Assembly (NCBI GenBank): GCA_902770245.1
Contig: CACXSS010000002.1
Location: forward strand, 1 to 35,529
Source: an uncultured Planctomycetota bacterium
GTDB lineage: Bacteria; Planctomycetota; Planctomycetia; Pirellulales; Thermoguttaceae
Length of the DNA stretch: 35,529 nucleotides
Direction: 5' to 3'
The notes below the pieces were generated by a model. The model was not told the DNA's origin. It worked only from the letters and a program-made list of their open reading frames with translations, and made no database searches. The translations under genes were made by a program, and so were the position numbers. Positions 16,818 through 25,295 of the stretch are shown one piece after another (position 1 is the first letter of the stretch; each line of letters opens with the position of its first letter).

Positions 16818-18377
16818 ATGTCCAATTCCCATTCTGACGAACCTAAGCTCCTGCCAGGCTGCTGGCTGGAAAGTCCGTGGGATCCCGGAACGGCTGGAAC
16901 CATCTCAGAGCAGTCGCATTTAATCGACTTGATTCCGCTGTATAAAGCTCAGTGGCTGCGGTATTTTCTCTTTTGGGCGATAATTGTTGGAGGAACGCTG
17001 GCATTAGGAATTCTCATTCCGCCAATGCTTAACGCGATGAACGTTCCTGTTCCCAACCTCATCAAATTGGGAAAAACAGGCTTGGACAGATGGCTGGAAA
17101 CCATTCTGTTGCTTTTAACCGCAGGAACGTCGTATTTGGCATGGCGTATTCGACGACAAAAACCGGAATGTTTAACTCGCGGCTGGATCCTGCTTATCTG
17201 CGCTGGGGTCTTCCTGTACATGAGTCTGGACAGAACGGCTCATTGCATCCCATCGATCGCTCAAAGCCTCAATGTTGTTTTGAAAGACTCCCTTGCTGTC
17301 CAAAACGCGTCATTTGAACCTGACAACATTCTGTATTGGGAAACCGTTGTTTATGGAATCGTCTATCTGGCGTTGTTGTCACGGTTAATGATAGAATTCA
17401 GCGGAACTTCAATGGCGCAGCTGTTTTTACTTGCAGCAACGGCGGCGTATGCATGTTCCTGCGGGCTGTGGTTTACTCCAGACAGTCTCAAGCTTCCTTT
17501 GACTATAGAAGATCTTTCCGGCGCCTTAACCCTTCTGGGCGACTTCTTTCTTTTCTGGTCAATGATCAATTACGCTCGATTCATTCTTTTGGAAGGTTTT
17601 GGGCTGGACTCGGAAGGATGGCGTATTGCAATCAATCGATACCGATACGCCTCGCGGCTTTCTGCCAGACGCAGCTCCTATATGCAAACAGAGGCGAAAT
17701 CCGACAGCGACTACTCGTCGCACTCTACAGAAACGTCTTCATATTCAGACGCGTATTCCTCAGACAGTTCGCCTTTTACTTCAGACGAAACAAGTTCACA
17801 GGCGGCAACAGACAATTCTAATCCTGTTTCGCCTTATACTCAAACGATTTCCTCTGTTGCAACAACCGGCATCCCTACGCCAGAAACCTCGTATAATTCA
17901 CAAACTCCTTCGCCTTACGGGCAAGCATATAATTCGCCCTATACTCAACAATCATACGGGCAGCAGTCATACCAACAGCAACCGTATTCTCAACAACCTT
18001 ACGGTCAACCCCCGTATGAACAGTCTCCGCCAGGCGGTCAAACGCCATACAACGTTCAAGCGCCATATTCACAAACTCCTTACGGACAACCTCAATACAA
18101 TCAGACGTCGTTTGATATACAACACAATCAAGCCTACGGACAGAATTCTCATCCGCTGCCGCCCAACTATCCTCAAACAACGTCCAATTCAACAGTTTCA
18201 AACAATTCTTCATCCGGAACGCCTGCTCCGCCTTCCGCATCAACTTCATCAACGCCAACAGCGCAGGAAGTTCAACTAGAGTTTAAAAAGCTGGAAGAAA
18301 AAATCCATCGCCAGCTCACATACGACGAAAAGAAAGCGGTCGTTCGGAGAATGATTCGCGAACGACAGGGGAAATAA
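16818..18377 (+). CDS. six-TM membrane protein with Gln/Tyr/Pro-rich low-complexity tail
   Basis: I do not recognise a family for this 519-residue protein. The first half carries about six hydrophobic segments (near residues 50-72, 92-110, 122-137, 172-192, 196-215 and 235-258). From about residue 285 the sequence becomes Ser/Thr-rich. Then (about 350-440) it is built of short repeats of the type QQPYSQQPYGQPPY and SPYGQAYNSPY, a composition resembling prion-like domains. The end is a charged helical piece (FKKLEEKIHRQLTYDEKKAVVRRMIRERQGK split across about 488-519). It lies between eda and a convergent secreted-protein gene. The tail may be cytoplasmic and drive assembly or phase separation, which is inference. 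No Shine-Dalgarno sequence is visible; a heptamer array lies just upstream. Confidence 0.75.
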   Translation: MSNSHSDEPKLLPGCWLESPWDPGTAGTISEQSHLIDLIPLYKAQWLRYFLFWAIIVGGTLALGILIPPMLNAMNVPVPNLIKLGKTGLDRWLETILLLLTAGTSYLAWRIRRQKPECLTRGWILLICAGVFLYMSLDRTAHCIPSIAQSLNVVLKDSLAVQNASFEPDNILYWETVVYGIVYLALLSRLMIEFSGTSMAQLFLLAATAAYACSCGLWFTPDSLKLPLTIEDLSGALTLLGDFFLFWSMINYARFILLEGFGLDSEGWRIAINRYRYASRLSARRSSYMQTEAKSDSDYSSHSTETSSYSDAYSSDSSPFTSDETSSQAATDNSNPVSPYTQTISSVATTGIPTPETSYNSQTPSPYGQAYNSPYTQQSYGQQSYQQQPYSQQPYGQPPYEQSPPGGQTPYNVQAPYSQTPYGQPQYNQTSFDIQHNQAYGQNSHPLPPNYPQTTSNSTVSNNSSSGTPAPPSASTSSTPTAQEVQLEFKKLEEKIHRQLTYDEKKAVVRRMIRERQGK

Positions 18378-18398
18378 TCAGAGCTGTAAATAAAAAAA

Positions 18399-18430
18399 CG
18401 AGAGTTCCACGCATTTGCGTTTCACTCTCG
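18399..18430 (-). terminator. terminator for the minus-strand Pro-rich protein
   Basis: CGAGAGT (18399-18405) and ACTCTCG (18424-18430) enclose an inner ACGCA / TGCGT stem. Reading the minus strand, the outer arm is followed by TTTTTTTATTT, a good intrinsic terminator 31 bases past the stop of the gene at 18461-19990. Confidence 0.75.
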
Positions 18431-18460
18431 CTGTTAACAAAAAACAATATCGTAACGTTT

Positions 18461-19990
18461 TTACTGTTCCATTTCTGCAACCTGACGAGCGTACTGTTTT
18501 GCGTGTTCGCGGAACTGTTTCATCGTATCCGGCGAAGAGAAGACGTAAAGTTTCTTTCCGTAGACCAGGCAGTAATCAACCTTTCCATCTACATTTCGAT
18601 TTTGTTGGAGTTTCAACATCGGGTCGAACCCTCTGCAAACCGGAGTGAATTTCTCAGGATTCGCCATAAATTCGTCTCTCTGACTGGCGTCTGAACAATA
18701 ATACGTTCGTCCTTCAAAGACAACTGCAAATTCCGGTTTTCCAGGCGTCCATTTTTCCGATTTAATCAGGTCAACGAGCGAATAGCCTTCCAGAGCGACC
18801 GGTTCAAAATCGTTATTCGATCCAATCGGGGCAGACGGGGCAACCGTTGTTGAAGCTGGAACTATTGACGATGCGGTTTCAATCGCAGACGACTGTCGCA
18901 GCGGATTTTCTGCGCTAAAGGTGGAATCAATCGGTTTGATTTCGCCAGAGCGCATCGGGTTGACCATTGCCGTATCCACGCCATCCGGGGCAGTAGCGCT
19001 TTGCACCTTGGACGGAGTATTGCGAGAGCGGAACGATTTTTTCAGTTCCTGCTTTGCAGCATCGTCCTGACGGAGCGGGTTAACGTCTACGTTGTTATCC
19101 TGTTCATACAGCGGAGCGGTCGGCGTATCGTCCATTGGCACAATGGGCATCATCGGCGGTTCCGGTTCAGTCTTTGACAACGGCTCAAGCGGGAACGGGT
19201 CGTTCTGGATTGGCTGTGACGAGGCAGGAATATCCGCTGACTTCAATTGATCGTTGGGATTGGCTCCCAAAGTCGGGTCAACTATCGGTTCAAAATTAGG
19301 AATAACGTCGTCCATTTTTGGAACCGTCGGAGTTGGCTGTTCAGCCGGTTTTTCTTCTGGAGCGTCGCTGGGCAGCAGAATCGGTTCCGTAATAGTTTCT
19401 GTCGGAGCGGGCTGAGTCTGAGCGGGTTCTGCCGCTGGCGCTTGTTCCATCGTTGGCGCAGGCTCTGTTACTGGAGCAGGTTCTGCAACCGGCGCAGGCT
19501 CTGTCGTTGGAGCTGGCGTCTGCGGAATCGGTTCAGTCGGCGGAAGCATTTCCGTCGGTTCAAAGGGTTTCGAACCGGAATCAAAATTGATCGTCGGCAG
19601 CGAATCGTCCTTCTGACCCGTTACATTTACCTTGCCGGGCGCTGAATTGTTGTCAATAAGAGACTGTCGCGGACTTTGCGGACCAGGAACGTTTTCCGGT
19701 CGGAAACCAGCCGGCGTCGGAACGCGTTCCGCTCCGATTGCCTGCGGGAAGGTTACGTCCGGACGTCTTTCGTTAGGCCATACTCGCCATGTAGGAGTGT
19801 AATATCCCCAGTTTTGAGTATTGGGAATACATACTCGACCGCCTAAAGAACGTGGAGTCGCTTCGCATTGAACACACGGTCGGGATTGAACGTATGCCTC
19901 TTGCGCTTGCGCTTGATCAGCCAGAAATCCTGCCGCCACTACGAGCGATAGTATTGCGCTGCTGCCAATTAATTTATAGTTCTTTTTCAT
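18461..19990 (-). CDS. secreted Pro/Ala/Glu-rich protein with two YHS-like repeats
   Basis: This 509-residue exported protein has a signal peptide (cleavage likely after AQA near residue 29). After it come a CxxC (CVQC) and the motif NWGYYTPTWRVWP, a pattern I associate with planctomycete secreted proteins. A long linker follows, with PAP/EPAP repeats (about 154-197) rich in Pro, Ala, Glu and Thr. The C-terminus holds two related units. The first (about 419-455) reads FAVVFEGRTYYCSDASQRDEF...NPEKFTP, resembling the YHS domain (YxCS...F..NPE.Y). The second (about 470-500) reads YCLVYGKKLYVFSSPDTMKQF. YHS domains are often linked to metal binding. AAGGGA lies about 10 bases before the ATG. Function unknown. 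Confidence 0.8.
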   Translation of the reverse strand: MKKNYKLIGSSAILSLVVAAGFLADQAQAQEAYVQSRPCVQCEATPRSLGGRVCIPNTQNWGYYTPTWRVWPNERRPDVTFPQAIGAERVPTPAGFRPENVPGPQSPRQSLIDNNSAPGKVNVTGQKDDSLPTINFDSGSKPFEPTEMLPPTEPIPQTPAPTTEPAPVAEPAPVTEPAPTMEQAPAAEPAQTQPAPTETITEPILLPSDAPEEKPAEQPTPTVPKMDDVIPNFEPIVDPTLGANPNDQLKSADIPASSQPIQNDPFPLEPLSKTEPEPPMMPIVPMDDTPTAPLYEQDNNVDVNPLRQDDAAKQELKKSFRSRNTPSKVQSATAPDGVDTAMVNPMRSGEIKPIDSTFSAENPLRQSSAIETASSIVPASTTVAPSAPIGSNNDFEPVALEGYSLVDLIKSEKWTPGKPEFAVVFEGRTYYCSDASQRDEFMANPEKFTPVCRGFDPMLKLQQNRNVDGKVDYCLVYGKKLYVFSSPDTMKQFREHAKQYARQVAEMEQ

Positions 19991-20050
19991 CTGACAATCC
20001 CTTGTATAGCAAGTTTACGTAATGTATGTTGTTAAGTTTTATTGCGGTCG

Positions 20051-20068
20051 GAGGAGCGCAAGCTCCTC
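20051..20068. other. 7-bp hairpin GAGGAGC-gcaa-GCTCCTC
   Basis: A perfect 7-bp stem closes a GCAA tetraloop when read on the plus strand. It lies in the 125-base gap between two minus-strand genes, 48 bases past the stop of the export lipoprotein gene. No T-tract follows on the minus strand, so it may be a REP-like element or an mRNA stabiliser. Confidence 0.4.
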
Positions 20069-20115
20069 ATGGCTTCTTTATCTGTTAAATTATCCTGCAA
20101 TCGATAACTCGTAAA

Positions 20116-21186
20116 TTAGTAGCTCGTACCGTTTCTGACGCCCAAGTTCTGCAGGTTGCGAACCGCTGACGAACCGAGGGAGATAAACCCAAAGAACGCC
20201 TCGAACGGCGCCTGAACTTTACGCATAAAGTTGCTCGCTGCAATAGAGCGGTCTTCGCCGATAAATACGCGGTCGCCCGGGAATATCTGGTAGTTTGTAC
20301 CTGTTGCGCCGTCCTGAACGATTTCGTCCCAGCTGATCGGGAACACCTGAGCGCACTGATTCCCGTTCGGAGCGGGTCGGGCAATCCAGATGTTTGTGCT
20401 GGACTGCTGAGAAATTCCGCCCGTTTGACAAATGGCGTCTAAAACGGTTTCATTCCCGGTATACGGAACGCGATGTATTCTGTCGCCCTGATTGGCGCCT
20501 TGAGTTACGATGTAATAAAATTTGCTGTTATATCCTGCAACGTCTACTGTTACAGAGGGAGAGTCAAAAAACTGGGTAAGATGTTTCTCAATCGCCAGTT
20601 TCGCTTCCGGAACCGTCATGCCGGCAACGCGAATCAAACCGTACTTGCGAAGGTTGACGTTCCCGTCAGGAGCAACAAGATAGTTTCCAGAAATCGGCTG
20701 CATCGCCGACGCCTGCGCCAACTGACAGGACACTTCCGGGGCTTTTAAGATTTGCTGCAAGTGGTTCACGATAGCTTTTTTCGCTTCGTCAACCGTCATA
20801 CCGGCTACGCGAACCGTGCCGTAAGCAGGTCCCAAGTCTACAGAGCCTTCCGCATTAACCAGATAAACGCCGTTAATCGGCTGATCCAGCAAAGTTCCCA
20901 AAACGTTCACCGCCAAAGCGTCAAACGTTTCCAGCCGATACGGCGGCAATGGAACCATCTTGACAATATCAATAGATATAACGTCCGGCGGCTCAATTCG
21001 ATACGCCGGCAGCGTAACCTTTGCCAATTCAGAAGGAATTGCCGTGTCAGCAGGCGCAGGCTGTTCCAGCGTCGGATCGTAATAGTCGAACGGCGTACAG
21101 CCTATATTTGCCGCGCCAAAAGCCAAAACGGCAAACAATAAGGCAAAACGTACGCGGAACAATGTGTTATACAATGCGTGACTCAT
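20116..21186 (-). CDS. polysaccharide biosynthesis/export lipoprotein (Wza-like, SLBB)
   Basis: This 356-residue protein belongs to the outer-membrane polysaccharide export family. The N-terminus is a lipoprotein signal, with the lipid-modified cysteine likely at C30 in GAANIGC. Two poly-export-like segments follow: YRIEPPDVISIDIVK with NAEGSVDLGPAYGTVRVAGMT, and a second NYLVAPDGNVNLRKYGLIRVAGMT. Both carry the typical GxVxL..G.V.V.GLT pattern. A SLBB-like beta-grasp domain (VTQGANQGDRIHRVPYTGNETVLDAI) follows, and the C-terminus contains FPGDRVFIGED. It should form or gate a channel for exopolysaccharide. No partner kinase or glycosyltransferases are next to it, so it may serve a system encoded elsewhere. 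Confidence 0.9.
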   Translation of the reverse strand: MSHALYNTLFRVRFALLFAVLAFGAANIGCTPFDYYDPTLEQPAPADTAIPSELAKVTLPAYRIEPPDVISIDIVKMVPLPPYRLETFDALAVNVLGTLLDQPINGVYLVNAEGSVDLGPAYGTVRVAGMTVDEAKKAIVNHLQQILKAPEVSCQLAQASAMQPISGNYLVAPDGNVNLRKYGLIRVAGMTVPEAKLAIEKHLTQFFDSPSVTVDVAGYNSKFYYIVTQGANQGDRIHRVPYTGNETVLDAICQTGGISQQSSTNIWIARPAPNGNQCAQVFPISWDEIVQDGATGTNYQIFPGDRVFIGEDRSIAASNFMRKVQAPFEAFFGFISLGSSAVRNLQNLGVRNGTSY

Positions 21187-21316
21187 ATTTTTACTCTCAA
21201 AATATATATGCCAACAGGTTATCTATAAAAACCGTTGCTATCAAATAGAATCGGCTCTTACTAAAAGAATCTTTGAGGATTTTACCGATAAATTCCAGAA
21301 AAATTAAAAAATGAGA

Positions 21317-21452
21317 GAGTAGGGAATGGGAAGTGGGGAATTAGGAATAGATAATAATGAATAAGAAAGGTAAAATAAAAAATAATGACAGAGCAAAAAA
21401 ACAGGGAGTAAGGAATAACGCTTCTATTCCCTACTCCCTATTCCCTAATGCC
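21317..21452. repeat. paired 7-bp tandem arrays in opposite orientation
   Basis: Units gagtagg, gaatggg, aagtggg, gaattag, gaataga run from 21317 to 21351. After an AT-rich gap, gggagta and aggaata occupy 21404-21417, and tattccc, tactccc, tattccc, taatgcc occupy 21425-21452. The two ends are mutually complementary (AGTAGGGAA with TTCCCTACT), so they could fold into a long hairpin. They fill most of the gap between the TlpA-like gene and the export lipoprotein gene. Confidence 0.7.
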
Positions 21453-21457
21453 TTATC

Positions 21458-23338
21458 CTAGTCCAGCTTGGTTGGCGGAGCAAAGAGCAGCTTCAACGCC
21501 GAATCCAACTCGCGAGCCTGAACGTTGCGGTTGACAATTTTGCCTGAAGCGTCAACCAGAATCATCGTCGGGGCGATAATTCCCATCTCGCTGGCAAGAG
21601 GTCCGTCCATGCCTTTGCCGTCAATCTGATACCACCCAATATTATTCTGTTCAACAAACTGGGTCATCTGTTCAGGATTGTTATCCAAATTAACGCCGAT
21701 AATCTGGAGCTTGGAACCATACTTTTCTTTGGCGGCTTTGAGAGCCATCACATCTGTCTGAGCAGAAGACGACAGCGCGCTCCAATAATAAACAACGACG
21801 TTATAATCTTTGAACTTGGCAATATCAAGAGCTTTGTTGTTGGACGTTATGCCCTTGAGCTGCATCTGCTTTCCAACAGAACTCAAACGATACAACGCGC
21901 CTTTCGACTTGACAGCCTGGGGAGTCTGCGGAAACTTGCTGACGATTTGGCTATACCATTTAGCCGCGTCGGATTCACGACCGGACATCTCGCGAGCGTT
22001 CGCCAGCTGGAACAGAGCCTCTGCGGAGTCTGGGCTGTTTGGATAATCTTCAACAAATTTTTCCAAACCGGCGTACCATTTCATCTGAATTTCCGCCCAG
22101 TCGGCGTTCGGAGCCGCCATGCCTAAATAATATCGAGTCATCAGTTCACGGAAGGAAAAATATCCCGCCAGATTTTCGTCGCCTTCTTCTTTAAATTTAT
22201 CAGCAAACTTTGCTAAAATATCAGCGCCGTCAGCCAGCTCGCCCAATTGAGCGCCCAGCTGCAAGCCGTCCGCCAACTGACGATACCACATGTCGCGTTC
22301 TTCGCCAACGGCAGATTGGGCTATTTTCTCAACAACAGCAGCGCGCTGTTTGTGAAGAGCGCTTTTCTGAGCCACGTCGGTTGCCTGCTGAAGTTGAGCG
22401 TCAATTCTTTCAATCGAGGTAATCAATTCCTGCTGTTTCTGAGCAGACGCCGCATTGGAAGACGCAACTGCCGCCGAGGCAGCTCCGCCCGGAAGGAAAA
22501 TCGAAGCGATTCCGTGTTCAGCGTCAGTCTGAACCTGTGGGCAGAAAAGCGTTTTCCAGGCGTCGCCAATTTGAATCAGCGTGCCGTTAGCCAATTGCAT
22601 TTCTGTATCGTTGATACGGGCAAAAGACGAAACGTTTTCAAAAGCTACAATGCCTTCGCCCAAGTCCGACGGGATAGCGCTGGGCTTATCGCCGTTAAAC
22701 TGGAGAAATTCCGCTTTTCGGTCGACTGTTTTTGCTTTGACAGCTTCTTCAAAATCCGTAACCGCCTTTTCGATTAATCCCTTGAGCTGTTTCTTCTGAG
22801 CGGCTGTAATATCCAGAGCGTCAATTTCTTCAGCCGTCAAAAGAAGAGCCATGAATCGGGGCTTGTCGCCGGTTTTCAGAGCGGCAAACGCTTCGGCCGT
22901 AACTTCTTCGGCAGAAATGCGCTTCCAGGACTCAATGCGCTGGTCTTCGTTTTTATCCAGACCCCATCGAGAGCCGGACATATTGAACCAGCGATATTCG
23001 TCCGGCTTGTTGTTGCCGTTGGTGTCGATATCGCGATAGACTTCGACGCCTTCTTTGAAATATCGCCACTGATCCATCGCCTTGTCGCCGTTGGTGTCAG
23101 CAAAAACGCGCAGCGTCTGACCGCTTTTGTCAATCAGCTTCCAGCCGGAAATATCTCCAGAAAGCTGTTCCAATCGGCAACTTGCCGCGTCTTCTTCCGC
23201 CGGCTGAGCGTAATCGACGCCCGGCTGAGTCGGTTTAAAACTAAGCGCCTGCTCGACGGACGGTCCGCCCTGAGCCAACGCCAGCGACGTCATGATCGCA
23301 CAAAGAGGAATAATGAAAAATAGCGTGTTCTTTTTCAT
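21458..23338 (-). CDS. exported TlpA/thioredoxin-like protein with TPR and Ca-loop-like motifs, redox cysteines missing
   Basis: With the start at 23338 the protein has 626 residues and a good signal peptide (cleavage after ALA, about residue 22); a longer frame adds 20 residues without a signal. Near residues 65-125 three acidic loops, DTNGDKAMDQW, DIDTNGNNKPDEY and DKNEDQRIESW, resemble EF-hand/dockerin calcium loops. The middle is helical with a coiled-coil-like Gln/Ala stretch, then TPR-like repeats (YPNSPDSAEALFQLANAREM, WYSQIVSKFPQTPQA). The C-terminal 140 residues are a thioredoxin/TlpA fold (VVVYYWSA, IIGVNLD, PTMILVDASGKIV). The expected W-C-x-x-C is WSALSSSAQ, so both cysteines are lost and redox activity is unlikely. 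It may be a scaffold or chaperone in the periplasm. Confidence 0.85.
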   Translation of the reverse strand: MKKNTLFFIIPLCAIMTSLALAQGGPSVEQALSFKPTQPGVDYAQPAEEDAASCRLEQLSGDISGWKLIDKSGQTLRVFADTNGDKAMDQWRYFKEGVEVYRDIDTNGNNKPDEYRWFNMSGSRWGLDKNEDQRIESWKRISAEEVTAEAFAALKTGDKPRFMALLLTAEEIDALDITAAQKKQLKGLIEKAVTDFEEAVKAKTVDRKAEFLQFNGDKPSAIPSDLGEGIVAFENVSSFARINDTEMQLANGTLIQIGDAWKTLFCPQVQTDAEHGIASIFLPGGAASAAVASSNAASAQKQQELITSIERIDAQLQQATDVAQKSALHKQRAAVVEKIAQSAVGEERDMWYRQLADGLQLGAQLGELADGADILAKFADKFKEEGDENLAGYFSFRELMTRYYLGMAAPNADWAEIQMKWYAGLEKFVEDYPNSPDSAEALFQLANAREMSGRESDAAKWYSQIVSKFPQTPQAVKSKGALYRLSSVGKQMQLKGITSNNKALDIAKFKDYNVVVYYWSALSSSAQTDVMALKAAKEKYGSKLQIIGVNLDNNPEQMTQFVEQNNIGWYQIDGKGMDGPLASEMGIIAPTMILVDASGKIVNRNVQARELDSALKLLFAPPTKLD

Positions 23339-23621
23339 GGATTGTATCTTGTTAAAGGAAGGAAATATCGTAGTCAGCCGCCAGCGATGAAGAACCAATC
23401 TTCACGCCGCGCTTTCCGACAATTAATCTTTTATGAAAGTATAGCAAAAAACGCTTTACAGGGAAAGAGCAGTTTTTGAAAACGGGGGAGAGGCAAACAC
23501 TAATAATTATATCAGCATTGAGAACTAATCGTACGCATAGATGATTCCGAATTGAACGATGCTGTCTGCTGATAATGAAAAGACTGCGACGAAATAATCG
23601 TCTGGACTCAAAATCGAATCT

Positions 23622-23942
23622 TTAGATTGGAATCTTATAGACAAATTTATAAACTACAATTATAAGAACGAAATACACGATACTGCCATAGTTGACAAAA
23701 AACCGATCGATTTTGCTGTTCAATACGTTGTTTTTATAATAATGACACAGAAGAAACGCCCATTGAGTTATTGACGCCCCAAGAAAACACTTTAACAACA
23801 CGCCGCCGTCCAATACCAAACCAAAAAGGAATATAAGTACAAACTGCTGAAGCAGGTTATGCTTGATAACTTTTTCAAACGAATCATTTTTCTGACTTTG
23901 GAGCGTACCTTCTTCTTTCATTTTGAGCAATTTCAGGTTCAT
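23622..23942 (-). CDS. small hydrophobic membrane protein
   Basis: This 106-residue protein has no family I recognise. It has a charged N-terminus and hydrophobic stretches near residues 32-52, 54-68 and 84-105, so probably two or three membrane segments. Its start at 23942 overlaps the end of the DUF4288 gene by 59 bases in another frame (38 bases if the ATG at 23921 is used), suggesting coupled expression. The DNA here is more AT-rich than in neighbouring genes. The call as a real gene rests on the coupling and the clean membrane profile; confidence is moderate. The 283-base gap to the next gene upstream shows nothing clear. Confidence 0.55.
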   Translation of the reverse strand: MNLKLLKMKEEGTLQSQKNDSFEKVIKHNLLQQFVLIFLFGLVLDGGVLLKCFLGASITQWAFLLCHYYKNNVLNSKIDRFFVNYGSIVYFVLIIVVYKFVYKIPI

Positions 23943-24297
23943 TGTTAAGGATTTGGGATAATTCTTCGTCGGACAGCGTCAGTTTTTCTTTCCTTTCCAT
24001 TGGCTTGAGAATCGGAAAGACGTTTGCCCAAACCTGGTTCTCGTCGTAACAGGTCATATCCACAATACCAGTTATTCCAACGAATTCAAAATATACATGA
24101 CTTCCATCTTCTGAAAAATAATCAAATTGGCTTTTAGCGGCATATTGAGCAACGCAACGAAGCAATTTCTTTTTTGTTTCGTAAAAAGTTACAATTCGAT
24201 CTTCACACAGTCTTCTCTGATTGACGCTGCCTTTTTTCTCGGTTCGAAACTGAAACAAAAGTCGAACGGCGTATCTTCTTTTTTCAGACGATTTCAT
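23884..24297 (-). CDS. DUF4288-like protein
   Basis: The frame opens with a TTG at 24327, but the first ATG is at 24297, giving 137 residues. The core RRYAVRLLFQFRTE ... LCEDRIVTFYETKK ... FDYFSEDGSHVYFEFVGITGIVDM matches the pattern I know for DUF4288: a small alpha-beta protein starting with Y(A/S)V(R/K)LLF and ending each core with a strand FxGI..I. Its function is unknown. The Glu-rich C-terminus (SDEELSQILNNEPEIAQNE) overlaps the next small membrane-protein gene. The pair looks like a small accessory module, possibly acquired, in AT-rich DNA. Confidence 0.6.
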   Translation of the reverse strand: MKSSEKRRYAVRLLFQFRTEKKGSVNQRRLCEDRIVTFYETKKKLLRCVAQYAAKSQFDYFSEDGSHVYFEFVGITGIVDMTCYDENQVWANVFPILKPMERKEKLTLSDEELSQILNNEPEIAQNERRRYAPKSEK

Positions 24298-24518
24298 TGT
24301 TTTAATATTGTTGGCATTATTGGTCAAAAATCATTTAGTATCAAGCTGTGCAATTGTTTCTTTTATTATAATCAATACAGACAAAAAAGTCAATGGGTCG
24401 AAGATTCGTTTAATTGTTTCTGTTTATCAAACCTGCCAAAAATTTTAGGAAAAAATCTCTCCCCCCAGTTTTTATTAATTGCTTTTTGGTGTATACTATA
24501 TACTAGGAAATAATATAA

Positions 24519-25235
24519 ATGGAGGCAACGGAGACCGTTTTGTTTACTCAAAATACACTGAAATTTTTTGACGATATTGCCGCGAACAATAATCGCGAAT
24601 GGTTTACGGAACATAAACAGGAATACCTGGATTACGTTCAGGCGCCGACGCGTGCGTTAGCCGCGCAGCTGGAAAAGGACATGCTTGATTTCGATCCGTT
24701 TATGCTGACGGATCCGAAGCGGGTTTGTAGCCGCATTTACCGCGATACGCGCTTTTCCTCAGACAAATCGCCGTACAAAACCACGTCGTACCTCATTTAT
24801 CGCCGCCCGATGGAAGACAAAACGAACGTCCCTGGCTGGTTTTTCGAGGTCAACGCGACGGGGTACTGCTACGGCATGGGCGCGTTCAACGCCAACGCCA
24901 AGTTCATGGCTAATTTTCGCCTGCTAATTGAGGAAGACCCGGAACGTTTTTTATCGATAATCGGGAACATAAACCGGCGCCGGTTCGATTTGTATACAGA
25001 TGAATACAAACGTCCCATTCCTAACGACCTGGACAAGAAAATTCAGCCGTACTATCAGAGCAAAAACTTTTATTTGATTTGTAACAAAAAGATCGACAAA
25101 ACGCTGTTTTCCAATCGTCTGGCGCCAACCATCGTCGACGGCTTTATGCAGCTCAAACTGCTCTACGATTTCCTTTGGCAGACTTATTCCAGATCTTATA
25201 CAGGCAAGAGGCAAGAGACAAGAGGCAATAGTTAA
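24519..25235 (+). CDS. DUF2461 family protein
   Basis: This 238-residue protein matches DUF2461, a widespread family of unknown function. Visible family landmarks are LKFFDDIAANNNREWFTEHKQEY near the N-terminus, RIYRDTRFSSDKSPYKT (about 68-84) and YCYGMGAF in the middle. The last ten or so codons (TGKRQETRGNS) come from a heptamer array (25203-25230), so the natural C-terminus appears to have been replaced or extended by repeat DNA. AGGAAA lies about 10 bases before the ATG. It is followed after 60 bases by the beta-helix protein gene. Confidence 0.85.
   Translation: MEATETVLFTQNTLKFFDDIAANNNREWFTEHKQEYLDYVQAPTRALAAQLEKDMLDFDPFMLTDPKRVCSRIYRDTRFSSDKSPYKTTSYLIYRRPMEDKTNVPGWFFEVNATGYCYGMGAFNANAKFMANFRLLIEEDPERFLSIIGNINRRRFDLYTDEYKRPIPNDLDKKIQPYYQSKNFYLICNKKIDKTLFSNRLAPTIVDGFMQLKLLYDFLWQTYSRSYTGKRQETRGNS
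25203..25230. repeat. 7-bp tandem array inside the 3' end of the DUF2461 gene
   Basis: Four units ggcaaga, ggcaaga, gacaaga and ggcaata lie within the coding frame and supply the last codons before the TAA at 25233-25235. Confidence 0.75.
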
Positions 25236-25266
25236 ATCTTCTTCACAAAAATTTATTGTTTCTTCT

Positions 25267-25287
25267 CGCAACTCGCAACTCGCAACT
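25267..25287. repeat. 7-bp tandem array cgcaact x3
   Basis: Three exact copies of cgcaact lie 8 bases ahead of the start codon of the beta-helix protein. The unit differs from that of the nearby 25203-25230 array, showing that unrelated heptamers occupy adjacent sites. Confidence 0.8.
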
Positions 25288-25295
25288 TAAATAAT

